This document shows, piece after piece, positions 52,011-60,715 of a stretch of 64,000 nucleotides of DNA. How positions within the stretch are numbered: position 1 is the first letter of the stretch; each line of letters opens with the position of its first letter. The stretch is from Kitasatospora kifunensis (lineage in GTDB: Bacteria > Actinomycetota > Actinomycetes > Streptomycetales > Streptomycetaceae), in contig NZ_JACHJV010000001.1 of the NCBI RefSeq assembly GCF_014203855.1, forward strand, positions 372,001 through 436,000, given 5' to 3'. The notes beneath the pieces were generated by a model. It searched no databases. It saw only the letters and a program-made list of their open reading frames with translations, and was not told where the DNA came from. Both the position numbers and the translations under genes were made by a program.

Positions 52011-52204
52011 ACCATCTCCAGCCGGATCGCGGCGGCTGGGCAGACATCGGCGGCCTCGCGGACGGCCTGCTGGAGTTCGGCCGGCGGCCGGGCGTCGAGC
52101 AGGACGACGATGCCGTCCTCGTCACGCTGGTCGAAGACCTCGGGCGCGGCGAGCACGCAGTGGCCGGCTCCGCAGCACTTGTCCTGATCGATGTGGACGA
52201 GCAT
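52007..52204 (-). CDS. [3Fe-4S] ferredoxin, P450 electron donor
   Basis: This 65-residue small ferredoxin has its ATG at 52204. MLVHIDQDKCCGAGHC gives Cys10/11 and Cys16, with Gly at the position of the second Cys of a 4Fe-type motif, and AADVCPAAAI gives the last Cys. This is the Streptomyces P450-associated type (SoyB/SuaB-like). It is translationally coupled to the reductase and lies 171 bp after the P450 gene. Confidence 0.92.
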   Translation of the reverse strand: MLVHIDQDKCCGAGHCVLAAPEVFDQRDEDGIVVLLDARPPAELQQAVREAADVCPAAAIRLEMV

Positions 52205-52227
52205 GGCTTTCCCTTCGGATCATGGCT

Positions 52228-52360
52228 GGTTCAGGTGGGACGTGTTCTGGTGGTACCTGTTCTGGTGGGACGTGTTCTGGTGACAGGTGTTCGGGTGGTG
52301 CGTGTTCGGGTGGTGCGTGTCCGGAGGGCGCCGGCTACGGGCGGAGCCGGCACCCTCCGG
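52228..52360. repeat. 15-bp tandem repeats plus a hairpin between P450 and ferredoxin
   Basis: About six units of consensus GTGTTCTGGTGGGAC start at 52242, 52257, 52272, 52287, 52302 and 52317. Next to them CCGGAGGG-C-GCCGGCT and AGCCGGC-A-CCCTCCGG form a 40-nt hairpin (52321-52360) just past the P450 stop. The hairpin may reduce read-through from P450 into the ferredoxin operon. Confidence 0.75.
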
Positions 52361-52375
52361 ACCGGTGACGGAACG

Positions 52376-53584
52376 TCACCAGGCGACCGGCAGCTCATGG
52401 ACGCCGTAGATGAGCATCTCGTTGCGGAACCGGAGCTCCTCGAACGAGGCCGCCAACCGCAGCCCGGGCAGCCGCCGCAGGATCGTGCTGAGCGCGATCT
52501 GCAGCTCCAGCCGGGCCAGCGGCTGGCCCAGGCACTGGTGGACGCCGAAGCCGAACGCCAGGTGCCGGCGCGCGTCGCGGGACACGTCGAGGTCGTCGCC
52601 GCCCGGGAACTCCTGCTCGTCCCGGTTCGCGGTGTTGAGCATCAGGATCACGCCGTCGCCGGCCCGCAGTTCGACACCGCCGAGGGTGACGTCCTCGGTG
52701 GCGACCCGGGCCAGGCCCGAGTGCACGATGGTCAGGTAGCGCAGCAGCTCCTCCACCGCGCCGCCGATCAACTCCGGGTGCTCGCGCAGCCGCTCGAGCT
52801 GCTCGGGGTTGCGCAGCAGGGCGAGCACCGAGAGCGCGGTCATGTTCGCCGTGGTCTCGTGCCCGGCGACCAGCAGCAGGCGGCCCATCGAGCCGATCTC
52901 CTCGGCCGTCAGCTCGCCGCGGGCCACCAGGCGGCTGAGGATGCCGTCGTCGGGCGCGGTGCGCTTGGACTCGGTGAGCTTGGCCAAGTAGTCGACCAGG
53001 CTGTCCTGGGCGGCCCGCACCTGGGCGGGGTCCGCGTCCCGGCGCAGCAGGACCCGGCTGCACTCCTGGAAGAAGTCGTGCTCCTCGTAGGGAACGCCGA
53101 GCAGCAGGCAGATCACCAGGGACGGCAGCGGTAGCGCGAAATCGCGCACCAGGTCGGCGGACGAGCCGCCGGCGATCATCTTGTCCAGCAGTTCCTCGGC
53201 GATCCGCTGGATCTCGGGGCGCAGCGCCTCGACCTTCTTGATCATGAAGTCGCCGGTGAGCATCCGCCGCAGCCGGGCGTGCTCCGGGTCGTCCATCCGG
53301 ATGAAGGTGGGCTTGCCGGAAGCGAGTTCCCGAGCGCCGGCGCTGAGGAACGGGAAGCCGGGGTTGACGGCGTCGGCGCTGAAGCGGGCGTCGCCGAGCA
53401 CCGCCCTGACGTCCTGGTGGCGGGTGACCAGCCAGACGGTGGAGCCGTCCCAGAGCGAGATCCGGCTGATCGGCTCCTCGCGGTGGGCCTGCTGGTAGGC
53501 GGGCGGTGGAGCGAACGGGCAAGCCCCGCGCGGGGCGGGGGCGGTGAGTCGGGGGGTGGGGGTGGGGGCGGCGGTGGCCATCAT
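52376..53584 (-). CDS. Cytochrome P450, CYP105-like
   Basis: This 402-residue haem monooxygenase has the I-helix LLLVAGHETTANMTALSVLA (acid/Thr pair in GHETT), the K-helix EELLRYLTI (ExxR), and the haem loop HLAFGFGVHQCLGQPLARLE with the proximal Cys. FPFLSAGARELASGKPTFIR and DPEHARLRRMLTGDF are CYP105-type blocks. Such enzymes hydroxylate xenobiotics or natural products with broad substrate range. It has dedicated ferredoxin and reductase genes downstream and a divergent MarR gene, so it is probably inducible. Confidence 0.93.
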   Translation of the reverse strand: MMATAAPTPTPRLTAPAPRGACPFAPPPAYQQAHREEPISRISLWDGSTVWLVTRHQDVRAVLGDARFSADAVNPGFPFLSAGARELASGKPTFIRMDDPEHARLRRMLTGDFMIKKVEALRPEIQRIAEELLDKMIAGGSSADLVRDFALPLPSLVICLLLGVPYEEHDFFQECSRVLLRRDADPAQVRAAQDSLVDYLAKLTESKRTAPDDGILSRLVARGELTAEEIGSMGRLLLVAGHETTANMTALSVLALLRNPEQLERLREHPELIGGAVEELLRYLTIVHSGLARVATEDVTLGGVELRAGDGVILMLNTANRDEQEFPGGDDLDVSRDARRHLAFGFGVHQCLGQPLARLELQIALSTILRRLPGLRLAASFEELRFRNEMLIYGVHELPVAW

Positions 53585-53866
53585 GGGCTCCTTTCTCGGA
53601 GCGGATACGCCTGAGGTGCCGTGGAGCGAGTGGAGCTGGCAGAGCAGGTGGCGAAGGTGGGACAGGTGGCGAAGGTGGCGCCGGCGGAGAGCACGCGAAG
53701 TAGCAGTTCGGGACCGTTACATGCCCTAAGCAACTAACCCACTGTCACGCTAACTCTCGGTCCGTGGTGACGAAAGAGCCATTCGGGTGCGACCCGAATC
53801 TGTCCGAAAACCGGTCGGCACTGCAATCAGCGTCCGGTCTCCGGGCGGGCTCGCTACAGTTCCCCC
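53585..53866. promoter_or_regulatory. P450/MarR divergent promoter region with an operator
   Basis: ATTCGGGT (53781-53788) and ACCCGAAT (53792-53799) form a perfect dyad around GCG, 67 bp before the MarR start. Nearer to P450 lie imperfect GGTGGCGAAG repeats (about 53650-53690). No gene was identified. Confidence 0.6.
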
Positions 53867-54382
53867 ATGCCGGACGCGACAGACAATTGGGCCGCCACCT
53901 CCGAGCTGGAGGCGGTGCTGGCCTCCGTGGCCTACCTGCTGACCCGCTCACAGGCGCACGAACGCCAGACGGCCCGGGCCGGCATCAAGGCCGCCCGGTC
54001 GGACATCTACCTGCTGCGCGCGCTCGCCGAGGCCGAGGACGCCAGCCGGGTGGGCGACCTGGCCGCCTGGCTGATGGTCGAGCCTTCGCACGTCACCCGG
54101 CAGATCGACCGCTTGCAGGCCCAGCAACTCGTGGAGCGCACCCCCGACGCGCTCGACCGCCGGGCCCGCCAGGTGGCCCTCACGGTGGAAGGGCAGGCGG
54201 TGCTCAACCGTCTGAAACAGGCCAACATCGCCAGCCTGATGAACGCGCTCGACGGCATCCCCGAGCCCGACGTCGCCACCACCGTCGGCGTGCTGCGCCA
54301 CCTCGTGGAGCGCTATGCGCGCAAGGTGCGGGATGAACTGCACCCCGAGGCCGCCGCAGCGGACGCCACCCCCGACACGTGA
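53867..54382 (+). CDS. MarR-family regulator
   Basis: This is a 171-residue winged-helix regulator. SRSDIYLLRAL-like ARSDIYLLRALAEAEDASRV leads into the helix-turn-helix GDLAAWLMVEPSHVTRQIDR and the wing ERTPDALDRRARQVALTVEG. The D-RR motif is intact. The recognition helix with HVTRQ is less common than the SAVTR type. It probably controls the divergent P450 gene through the dyad at 53781. A hairpin follows its stop. Confidence 0.87.
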   Translation: MPDATDNWAATSELEAVLASVAYLLTRSQAHERQTARAGIKAARSDIYLLRALAEAEDASRVGDLAAWLMVEPSHVTRQIDRLQAQQLVERTPDALDRRARQVALTVEGQAVLNRLKQANIASLMNALDGIPEPDVATTVGVLRHLVERYARKVRDELHPEAAAADATPDT

Positions 54383-54417
54383 AGCGGCCGCCCCGGCACC
54401 AGGCCGAGGCGGCCGCT
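54383..54417. terminator. Hairpin after the MarR gene
   Basis: AGCGGCCGCC and GGCGGCCGCT pair around a 15-nt loop one base after the stop. Confidence 0.75.
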
Positions 54418-54440
54418 CCCCCACTGCTTGCCCGTTCCCG

Positions 54441-54540
54441 TCAGGCGGTGGCCGTCACCGTCCCCCTCAGGCGGCGGCCATCACCGTCCCCCTCAGGCGG
54501 CGGCCATCGCCGTCTCCCTCAGGCGGTGGCCGCCCTGCTC
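54441..54540. repeat. 26-bp tandem repeat, four units
   Basis: TCAGGCGGYGGCC begins at 54441, 54467, 54493 and 54519, an exact 26-bp period. It lies between the MarR terminator and the stop of the convergent phosphoesterase. Confidence 0.85.
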
Positions 54541-55981
54541 ACCCGCGGTGCGGCGGTACGTGACGGCGGCCTCCCGGCTCCTGCCGCGGGAAGTGCTGGT
54601 CGGCACCGGGCAGCGTCGGCTTCGGGTTGTTGGCCACCTCCTGCTCCGCCAGCGCGAGTTGGGCGGCGGTGTCGGGCAGCTTCGGCGCCCGCGAGGTGCC
54701 GGTGCGGAACTGGAAGGCCGAGGTGAGGTCGCCGAAGGTCTGGCGCCGCCAGTCGGTGACATTGGCGGCGCTGACCCCGGTGAAGCACTCCAGGAACTGC
54801 AGCACCGAGGTGTGGTCGAACGCTTCCGAGGCCACCCAACCACCCACCGTCCAGGGCGAGACGATGATGCACGGGACCCGGAAGCCGCCACCGATCGGCA
54901 GCCCCTGGATGAACTCGCCGTCCGTGTCGGGGTCGTCCGGCACCGGCGGGGCCACGTGGTCGAACAGGCCGTCGTTCTCGTCGTAGTTGAGGATGAAGAC
55001 GGTCTTCGCCCAGAGCTCGGGGTTGCTGGCGATCGCCTCGATCTTCGATGCCACGAAGTCGGCGCCGGCGGCCGGCAGGTAGTCCGGGTGCTCGGACTGG
55101 TAGCTGGTCGGCAGGATCCAGGAGACCGCCGGCAGGCGGCCGTTGCGGGCGTCGTCCTCGAAGGTCCCGGTCGGCTGCCTGGCCATGCCCTTGTCGTACA
55201 GCGGGTCACCCGGCTTGGCGTTCTGGAAGTTGGCGAACAGCGAGAGCACGTCGGTCTCGTAGTTGTCGGCCTCCTGGTAGACCTTCCAGCTCACCCCCGC
55301 CGCCTCCAGCTGCTCGGCGTAGGTGGTCCAGGTCAACGGCGTGGGCGCGGCGTTCTGGATGATCGGGCCGCCGCCCGTGCCGTCGGGGTCGATGCTTCCG
55401 GTCATCCAGTAGAGCCGGTTGGGCCAGGTCGGGCCCTGCACCGAGCAGTAGTAGTTGTCGCAGATGGTGAAGGACTCGGCCAGCGCGAACTGGAACGGGA
55501 TGTCGGCACGGGTGTAGTAGCCCATCACGTACGGCCCGTTGACGCCGTCGGCGGCCCGGTGGGCCGGCAGCCACTGGTCCATCTTGCCGCCGTTCCACGC
55601 CTGGTGCTGCACGGCCCAGGCGTGGCTGGTGGACGGGATCGCCTGGGCGCTGGTGGTGCGGGTGTCCAGGTGGAACGGCAGCAGGTAGCCGTCGGGGTTG
55701 ACGCTGTCCGGCTGGTAGAAGACCGAGCGGCCGGTGTCCAACCGCAGCGCGTTCGGGTCGTTGAAGCCGCGCACGCCGGACAGGGTGCCGAAGTAGTGAT
55801 CGAAGGAGCGGTTCTCCTGCATCAGGAGGACCACGTGCTCCACATCGCGTAGCGAGCCGCGCCGGGGCACACCGGCCGCCACCGCCTGCTGCACGCTCGG
55901 CGGCAGCAGCGTCATCGCCGCCGCACCGCCGGCCACACCGGCCGCCGCACCGAGCAGCCGGCGTCGGGTCATTCCGGACAT
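54539..55981 (-). CDS. Phospholipase C / acid phosphatase-type phosphoesterase, Tat-exported
   Basis: This 480-residue secreted enzyme has its ATG at 55981 after AGGAACCCC. The Tat signal is MTRRRLLGAAAGVAGGAAAM. The catalytic domain reads HVVLLMQENRSFDHYFGTLS (metal ligands and Asn/Thr nucleophile region), GPTWPNRLYWMTGSIDPDGT, VFILNYDENDGLFDHVAPP and VPCIIVSPWTVGGWV. These are hallmarks of the bacterial PLC/AcpA family. The C-terminal DUF756 domains of full haemolytic PLCs (about 700 residues) are absent, so this is a short form. The substrate is probably phosphocholine or phosphomonoesters. Confidence 0.9.
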   Translation of the reverse strand: MSGMTRRRLLGAAAGVAGGAAAMTLLPPSVQQAVAAGVPRRGSLRDVEHVVLLMQENRSFDHYFGTLSGVRGFNDPNALRLDTGRSVFYQPDSVNPDGYLLPFHLDTRTTSAQAIPSTSHAWAVQHQAWNGGKMDQWLPAHRAADGVNGPYVMGYYTRADIPFQFALAESFTICDNYYCSVQGPTWPNRLYWMTGSIDPDGTGGGPIIQNAAPTPLTWTTYAEQLEAAGVSWKVYQEADNYETDVLSLFANFQNAKPGDPLYDKGMARQPTGTFEDDARNGRLPAVSWILPTSYQSEHPDYLPAAGADFVASKIEAIASNPELWAKTVFILNYDENDGLFDHVAPPVPDDPDTDGEFIQGLPIGGGFRVPCIIVSPWTVGGWVASEAFDHTSVLQFLECFTGVSAANVTDWRRQTFGDLTSAFQFRTGTSRAPKLPDTAAQLALAEQEVANNPKPTLPGADQHFPRQEPGGRRHVPPHRG

Positions 55982-56151
55982 GGGGTTCCTGCCTCTCCGT
56001 CAGTTCCTCGCTGTGCCACGGAAAATGGTTCGACCGATCCGGGACGACTCTGCCGTACATGTCAGGCGTTGCGTCGCCGAAATTCGGTGAACAGGCTGCG
56101 AACGTCCGGTGCCTGATCGGACAGGAACGGTACGGGGGGCTCCGGACAGCA

Positions 56152-56215
56152 CGACGGTGGGCCGCGTGGCCCGGACGTCTCTTGCGAAACGCCCAGGCCA
56201 CGCGGCCCACCGTCG
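56152..56215. terminator. 20-bp stem hairpin downstream of the small membrane protein
   Basis: CGACGGTGGGCCGCGTGGCC (56152-56171) pairs exactly with 56196-56215 across a 24-nt loop. It lies between the small membrane protein stop and the phosphoesterase start, both on the minus strand, so it ends the former. Confidence 0.8.
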
Positions 56216-56300
56216 GTCGGATCAACGCACCGCGTTCGGTGCGCGGCTCAGTCCCTGATCTCAGCCCCTGCTCTCAGCGCCCTGCCCCGGTGCGCTACCC

Positions 56301-56405
56301 CTCAGCGCTCTGCCCCTCAGCGCCCCACCACTCAGTGCGCCACCACTCAGCGCCCCACCACTCAGTGCGCCACCACTCAGCGCCCCACCACTCAGTGCGC
56401 CACGC
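56301..56405. repeat. 15-bp tandem repeats in alternating 30-bp pairs
   Basis: CTCAGCGCCCCACCA alternates with CTCAGTGCGCCACCA for about seven units. The last unit overlaps the stop codon of the small membrane protein gene. Short unit and no spacers exclude a CRISPR array. Confidence 0.88.
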
Positions 56406-56679
56406 CGTGGGGCCCGTGGTGGGCTCCGCGCTCCACCAGGGTGCGGGCCAGCAGGGTCATGATCGCCAGCACCGTCACGCCCCAGAAGACCGAGAACAGC
56501 GCCAGCAGCCACCCGGTCGTCACCTGCGCGCCGATCAGGCCAAGACCCATCGAGAAGCCCACCAGGATCGCCACCGTCATCGGCCGGATCTCGTACAACC
56601 CGTGCAACAGATCACGCATCGGGTGCACCACGGCCGAGGACCTCGACGCCCTCGGCGACTCACCAGTGTCCTGTGCCAC
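56392..56679 (-). CDS. Small two-TM membrane protein
   Basis: This 95-residue protein starts at GTG 56679, 7 bases after GGAGG; an in-frame GTG at 56688 is less well placed. Two hydrophobic segments, MTVAILVGFSMGLGLIGAQV and GWLLALFSVFWGVTVLAIMT, suggest a hairpin in the membrane. The tail HHGPHGVAH is His-rich and may bind metal. I do not recognise the family with certainty. Confidence 0.6.
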   Translation of the reverse strand: MAQDTGESPRASRSSAVVHPMRDLLHGLYEIRPMTVAILVGFSMGLGLIGAQVTTGWLLALFSVFWGVTVLAIMTLLARTLVERGAHHGPHGVAH

Positions 56680-56794
56680 CGCAACCACCTCCGTGCCCGT
56701 TGGAACAGGCCGCCGACCGGACGGCCTGGTTCCATCGTGCCCCCGCCCCCGCCGAACCGCCGCTCTTGCACCGACCGGCGATTGGGGGGCGCCG

Positions 56795-57706
56795 TCAGCC
56801 GCCGAGAACGGCCAGCTCCAGCCGTGCCAGGCGCGCCGGGTCGGCGATCACCTCGTAGGCCGCGATCCGGTCGTCCACCACCGTGACGCGCAGCGCGATG
56901 ACCAGCCGACCGCGCGGGGCGACCACAACGCCCACGGTTCCGTCGACCAGGGCCGACGCCGCCCAGCGCGCCCGGCGCCCGAAGACAAGCGTCTCCGTGG
57001 CCACCAGCTGCGCCCCGCGGGCCTCCAGCGCCGCGCCCGCCGGCAGCGCGGCCGGGTCCGCCCGGCGCACCACGTCGGGGGCCAGCACCGCGAGCAGCCC
57101 GGCCAGGTCGCCGCCGCGCGAGGCGGCGAGGAAGGCCTCGACCACCCGCCGGTGCCGGGCCAGCTCGGCGCCGGGCAGCACCGGTGCACCCTGCACCCGG
57201 TGGCGGGCACGGCTGGCCAGCTTCTTGGCGGCGACCGGCGTGCGCTCCACGATCGGGGCGATCTGCTCGAACGGGACGGCGAACAGGTCGTGCAGGACGA
57301 AGGCGATCCGCTCGGCCGGGCCCAGCGTGTCCAGCACCACCAGCAGCGCACGGCCCACCGACTCGACCAGCACGGCCTCCTGCTCCGGGTCGGCGCCGTC
57401 ACCGGCACCGTCCTCCCAGGGCTGGTCGGGCGGCTGCTGGCCGACCAGCTCCTCGCGGCGGGCGGCGCGCGAGCGCAGCAGGTCGAGGCAGATCCGGGAG
57501 ACCACCGTCCGTAGCCAGGCGGGCAGGTTGTCGACCGTCGCGCCGTCCACCCGGCTGAGCCGCAGCCAGGCCTCCTGGACCGCGTCCTCCGCCTCGCTCG
57601 CCGAGCCCAGCAGCCGGTAGGCGACCGCGCGCAGCTGGCCGCGCTGCTCCTCGAACCGCCGGGCCAGCTCCTCGTGCTCGCCGTTCTCGTCATGCGTGCC
57701 GTGCAT
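56795..57706 (-). CDS. ECF41-like sigma factor with a C-terminal SnoaL-type domain
   Basis: This 303-residue RNA polymerase sigma factor has region 2 QRGQLRAVAYRLLGSASEAE, AWLRTVVSRICLDLLRS and region 4 VLDTLGPAERIAFVLHDLFA with VPFEQIAPIVERTPVAAKKL. A SnoaL-like domain follows (LARHRRVVEAFLAASRGGDL, LLAVLAPDVVRRADPAALPA, IAAYEVIADPARLARL). In ECF41 this domain replaces an anti-sigma factor and modulates activity. ECF41 genes usually sit beside a carboxymuconolactone, oxidoreductase or epimerase gene; here the divergent azoreductase is the likely target. Confidence 0.9.
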   Translation of the reverse strand: MHGTHDENGEHEELARRFEEQRGQLRAVAYRLLGSASEAEDAVQEAWLRLSRVDGATVDNLPAWLRTVVSRICLDLLRSRAARREELVGQQPPDQPWEDGAGDGADPEQEAVLVESVGRALLVVLDTLGPAERIAFVLHDLFAVPFEQIAPIVERTPVAAKKLASRARHRVQGAPVLPGAELARHRRVVEAFLAASRGGDLAGLLAVLAPDVVRRADPAALPAGAALEARGAQLVATETLVFGRRARWAASALVDGTVGVVVAPRGRLVIALRVTVVDDRIAAYEVIADPARLARLELAVLGG

Positions 57707-57746
57707 CGGTCACCTTTCTCCAACCCGCTCCGTCTACCGATATGAC

Positions 57747-57760
57747 GTGCGCGATCGCAC
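57747..57760. promoter_or_regulatory. Short dyad in the sigma/azoreductase divergent promoter
   Basis: GTGCG and CGCAC are separated by CGAT, 20 bp before the azoreductase ATG. It may be an operator; it is short, and chance occurrence cannot be excluded at this GC content. Confidence 0.3.
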
Positions 57761-57780
57761 CGAAGTGACAGGAGAGATCG

Positions 57781-58548
57781 ATGAACCACACCCCAGCCGA
57801 GCTCACCGCGCCGGCCTCCTTGCTGCACCTGGACTCCAGCGCCAGTCCCACCGAGCATTCCGTCAGCAGGCAGCTGACCGCACTCTTCGCGAACACCTGG
57901 CGCGAGCGGCACGACACGGCCGGCTACCGGTACCAGTACCGGGACCTCGCGGCCGAGCCGGTCCCGCTGGTGGGCCCCGGCTACGTCACGCTCGGCCAGC
58001 GACTGGCAGCACACGGCGTGCTGCCGCCGGCCCAGGTGGCCGCCCAGGTCCAGGACCCGTCGGAGGAGCAGGAGTGGGCGCTGACCCTGCCGCTGATCCA
58101 GGAGGTGCTGGCCGCGGACACCCTGCTGCTGGGCGTCCCGATGTACAACTTCGCGGTGCCCGCCGCGCTGAAGGCCTGGATCGACCGGATCACCTTCCCC
58201 GGCGCGTTCACCGATCCGCGGACCGAGCAGAGCCTGCTGCGCGGGACCCGGGTGGTGATCGTCACCGCGCGTGGCGGCGGTTACGGGCCCGGCACACCGC
58301 GGGAGGCGTTCGACCACCAGACGTCCTTCCTGCGGATGTACTTCGGCAACCTCGGGGTGGCCGAGGAGGACCTGTTCGTGATCCACGCCGAGCTGACCCG
58401 GGCCGGCGCCGTGCCTGCGCTGGCGCAGTTCAAGGAGCTGGCGGCAAGCTCGCTGGCGACGGCGCGGGAGCAACTGCTGACCCTGGCCACCGCCGACCCG
58501 CGGCAGAGCGAGCCGACGGAGCGTCAGGCGGCGGCGTCGCTCAGCTGA
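57781..58548 (+). CDS. FMN-dependent NADH-azoreductase / quinone reductase (AzoR-like)
   Basis: This 255-residue flavodoxin-fold enzyme has its ATG at 57781 after GGAGAG. LLHLDSSASPTEHSVSRQL is the FMN phosphate-binding loop, LLLGVPMYNFAVPAALKAWI with DRITFPGAFT is the AzoR signature, and VVIVTARGGGYGPGTPREAF the ribityl-binding loop. The two-electron reduction of quinones or azo compounds protects from oxidative or electrophile stress, which fits control by the divergent ECF41-like sigma factor. Confidence 0.9.
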   Translation: MNHTPAELTAPASLLHLDSSASPTEHSVSRQLTALFANTWRERHDTAGYRYQYRDLAAEPVPLVGPGYVTLGQRLAAHGVLPPAQVAAQVQDPSEEQEWALTLPLIQEVLAADTLLLGVPMYNFAVPAALKAWIDRITFPGAFTDPRTEQSLLRGTRVVIVTARGGGYGPGTPREAFDHQTSFLRMYFGNLGVAEEDLFVIHAELTRAGAVPALAQFKELAASSLATAREQLLTLATADPRQSEPTERQAAASLS

Positions 58549-58620
58549 CCGACACTGCGGGGCCATCCCCCGCAGCGGGCAACGGGCCTGGACGTCGGCG
58601 GCAGCTGGTATAGATCTGCC

Positions 58621-60504
58621 ATGTATCTGTTCGGAGGAACGGTCGCCGAGGCCGCAAAGGAAGTTACACGGCCGGAGTTCTTCGCCGGGTGCGCGCAACG
58701 CTTCCCGCGCCTCTTCGGGCTGCCGCCCAACATGCAGGAGGTGCGGAGTTGGCGCCGGAGCTGGCCGGCACTGATGGACGTCCTGATGGCGGCGGGCCTG
58801 GACGGGCTGCGAGTCCTGTTGGAGTACGCGCTGCCAGCGACTGGTGAGCGGGTGGACGCTCTCCTGATCGGTGAGGGTATGGACGGCGTGCTCGACCTGG
58901 TGGCCGTCGAACTGAAGCAGTGGACCAGGCTGCAGACTCATGCTCGGCTACCAGGGCTGGTGCGAGTCGGTGAGCGGGTCGTGCAGCATCCGGCCCGTCA
59001 GGTCGGCGGATACGCGAGTTACCTGGAGGACTGGATCGCCCAGGATCACGTGCGGATACGCGCGAAAGGCATCGCGGTGCTGCACGACGCTCCCTCGGAT
59101 CTCATCGCAGAACTGCGGGCCCGCTCGGCAGGCGGGCCGTCCGAGCGGTTTCCCGTTCTGGGACGCGAGGACCTGACCAGCGCACGGCCGCCGCGTGAGC
59201 TTGCCCGGATTCTGGGCTGTGCTGACGTCTGGCCTCCCACGGAAGCGAACGTGCAGATCCTGTTGGAGGCCGAGCATCGTCCGTCGCGTGGGCTGTTGGC
59301 CCGGGCAGGGAAGGTGATCGAGGGGCACGAGGCATTCCAGCTCATTGGCGCCCAGGACGTCGCCCGGCAGAATGTCCTGCATGCCGTAGCCACGGCGCGG
59401 CAGCAGCAGACGGGGAGCGTCATCGTCGTCACCGGAGGCCCCGGTACCGGCAAGACCGCGGTGGCCTGTCGTCTGCTGGGCGATCTGTGTGGTCAGGAGG
59501 ACACGAATCCGCGGTTGCTCTCTCCGTCCGGAACGCTCACCCGGCAGTTGAAGCGCACGGTCGGTGAGAGCTCGCGCGGACTGATCACGACCTTCGCAGG
59601 CAAGCTGCCGGGCGGGCTCACCTCGAAGAGTGTGGTCCTGGTCGACGAGGCCCATAGGGCCCGCACTGGCCTGGCCGAACAACGCGCGGGCTTTCCGATC
59701 GTCCTTGGGAAGCTGATCGAGAATGCGGCGGTGACCGTTCTCTTCCTCGATGAACGCCAGATCATCCGTCCCACGGAAGGCGTCACGCTCGACGAGCTCG
59801 AGCGGTATGCGAGCAGCCGTGGCCTTGGCTTCTCCCAGATCGAGCTCAGAACGCAGTTCCGGTGCAACGGCTCCCAGGCGTACCACCACTGGATCGACCA
59901 GCTCCTCACCCCTGAGGGACCGACTCCGGCGTGGCAAGGCGCCGACTACGACCTCGCGCTCGCCGATGACCCCGACCAGTTCACGAACTGGGTCGACGCC
60001 CACATCGCCGCCGGCGAAACCGCCCGGATCACGGCCGGCTTCTGCTGGCCGTGGGACTCGCCCTCGACGCCGCCGCTGTTGCCGGAAGTCGAGATCTCCT
60101 GGAACGGGCCGGAAGGTGGGCGCAGTTGGGCCCGCCCATGGAACTTCCGCGAGGACGATGCGGCCTTCGACGCACCGGATGTCCCCGGACGCCCCTTCTG
60201 GGCCACCGATCCGGGCGGCCACAACCAGGTCGGTTGCGTCTACACCGCTCAGGGCATGGAGTACACCCACAACGTGGTCGTCATCGGGGATGACCTCGTC
60301 CGCCGCGGCGACCGCTGGGTCGCACGGCCGGAAGAGAGCCACGACTCCCAGCTCAACTGGCTGTCGCCCGAGCACTACCTGCCCTATGCGCTCAACACCT
60401 ACCGCGTCCTCGCCACCCGCGGAACGGTTGCGACCAGGCTCTACTCCACCGACTCCCTGACGCAGACCTACCTGCGGACGCTTCTCGCTTCACAGCGCGA
60501 GTAA
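58621..60504 (+). CDS. Nuclease-helicase: PD-(D/E)XK-like domain fused to DUF2075 (Schlafen-type) helicase
   Basis: This 627-residue protein starts at ATG 58621. The first about 200 residues look nuclease-like: EYALPATGERVDALLIG with LDLVAVELKQW gives E69, D79, E97 and K99, the E..D..E-x-K pattern of restriction-type nucleases, followed by the Gln/Tyr-rich RQVGGYASYLEDWI. The DUF2075 helicase follows: Walker A VTGGPGTGKTAVA (270-282), VVLVDEAHRAR (Walker B), FLDERQIIRPTEG, ELRTQFRCNGSQAYHHWID and CVYTAQGMEYTHNVVVIGDD (motif VI-like). Such fusions occur in defence islands. Codon bias is visibly weaker than in neighbours, consistent with transfer. Confidence 0.85.
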   Translation: MYLFGGTVAEAAKEVTRPEFFAGCAQRFPRLFGLPPNMQEVRSWRRSWPALMDVLMAAGLDGLRVLLEYALPATGERVDALLIGEGMDGVLDLVAVELKQWTRLQTHARLPGLVRVGERVVQHPARQVGGYASYLEDWIAQDHVRIRAKGIAVLHDAPSDLIAELRARSAGGPSERFPVLGREDLTSARPPRELARILGCADVWPPTEANVQILLEAEHRPSRGLLARAGKVIEGHEAFQLIGAQDVARQNVLHAVATARQQQTGSVIVVTGGPGTGKTAVACRLLGDLCGQEDTNPRLLSPSGTLTRQLKRTVGESSRGLITTFAGKLPGGLTSKSVVLVDEAHRARTGLAEQRAGFPIVLGKLIENAAVTVLFLDERQIIRPTEGVTLDELERYASSRGLGFSQIELRTQFRCNGSQAYHHWIDQLLTPEGPTPAWQGADYDLALADDPDQFTNWVDAHIAAGETARITAGFCWPWDSPSTPPLLPEVEISWNGPEGGRSWARPWNFREDDAAFDAPDVPGRPFWATDPGGHNQVGCVYTAQGMEYTHNVVVIGDDLVRRGDRWVARPEESHDSQLNWLSPEHYLPYALNTYRVLATRGTVATRLYSTDSLTQTYLRTLLASQRE

Positions 60505-60715
60505 CGGCTCGGCTCCTGCCCGAACTTCGGCTATCGCTCAGCTGGCCTGTCGGAGGCGGGGGGCGCCCTCCTTGCAAATGGGAGCACGAGGCCAGTCGGC
60601 CTCGGCCTGGTGGGCTCCATCGGCCCGGCCTTGGTCGGACAGGCCAGCGACGTGACCGCGCTGGCACGACGGGTCTACGCTCGACCTTTCTCGAGTTCCC
60701 TGGGGGGATCACCGC
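60505..60715. other. Short gene-free gap in the putative defence pair
   Basis: This is a 211-bp intergenic stretch. It contains a G-rich patch (GGAGGCGGGGGGCGCC, 60555-60570) and probably the promoter and ribosome site (TGGGGGGATC) of the next gene. No ORF or clear hairpin was identified. Confidence 0.4.

Noticed and set aside
56301..56405. CRISPR-like regular repeats
   Set aside because: Units of 15 bp with no unique spacers; a simple tandem repeat.
56848..58941. 697-codon minus frame spanning the sigma/azoreductase region
   Set aside because: Ser/Trp/Arg-rich frame-shifted copy of the sigma gene and antisense to azoreductase; no real protein features.
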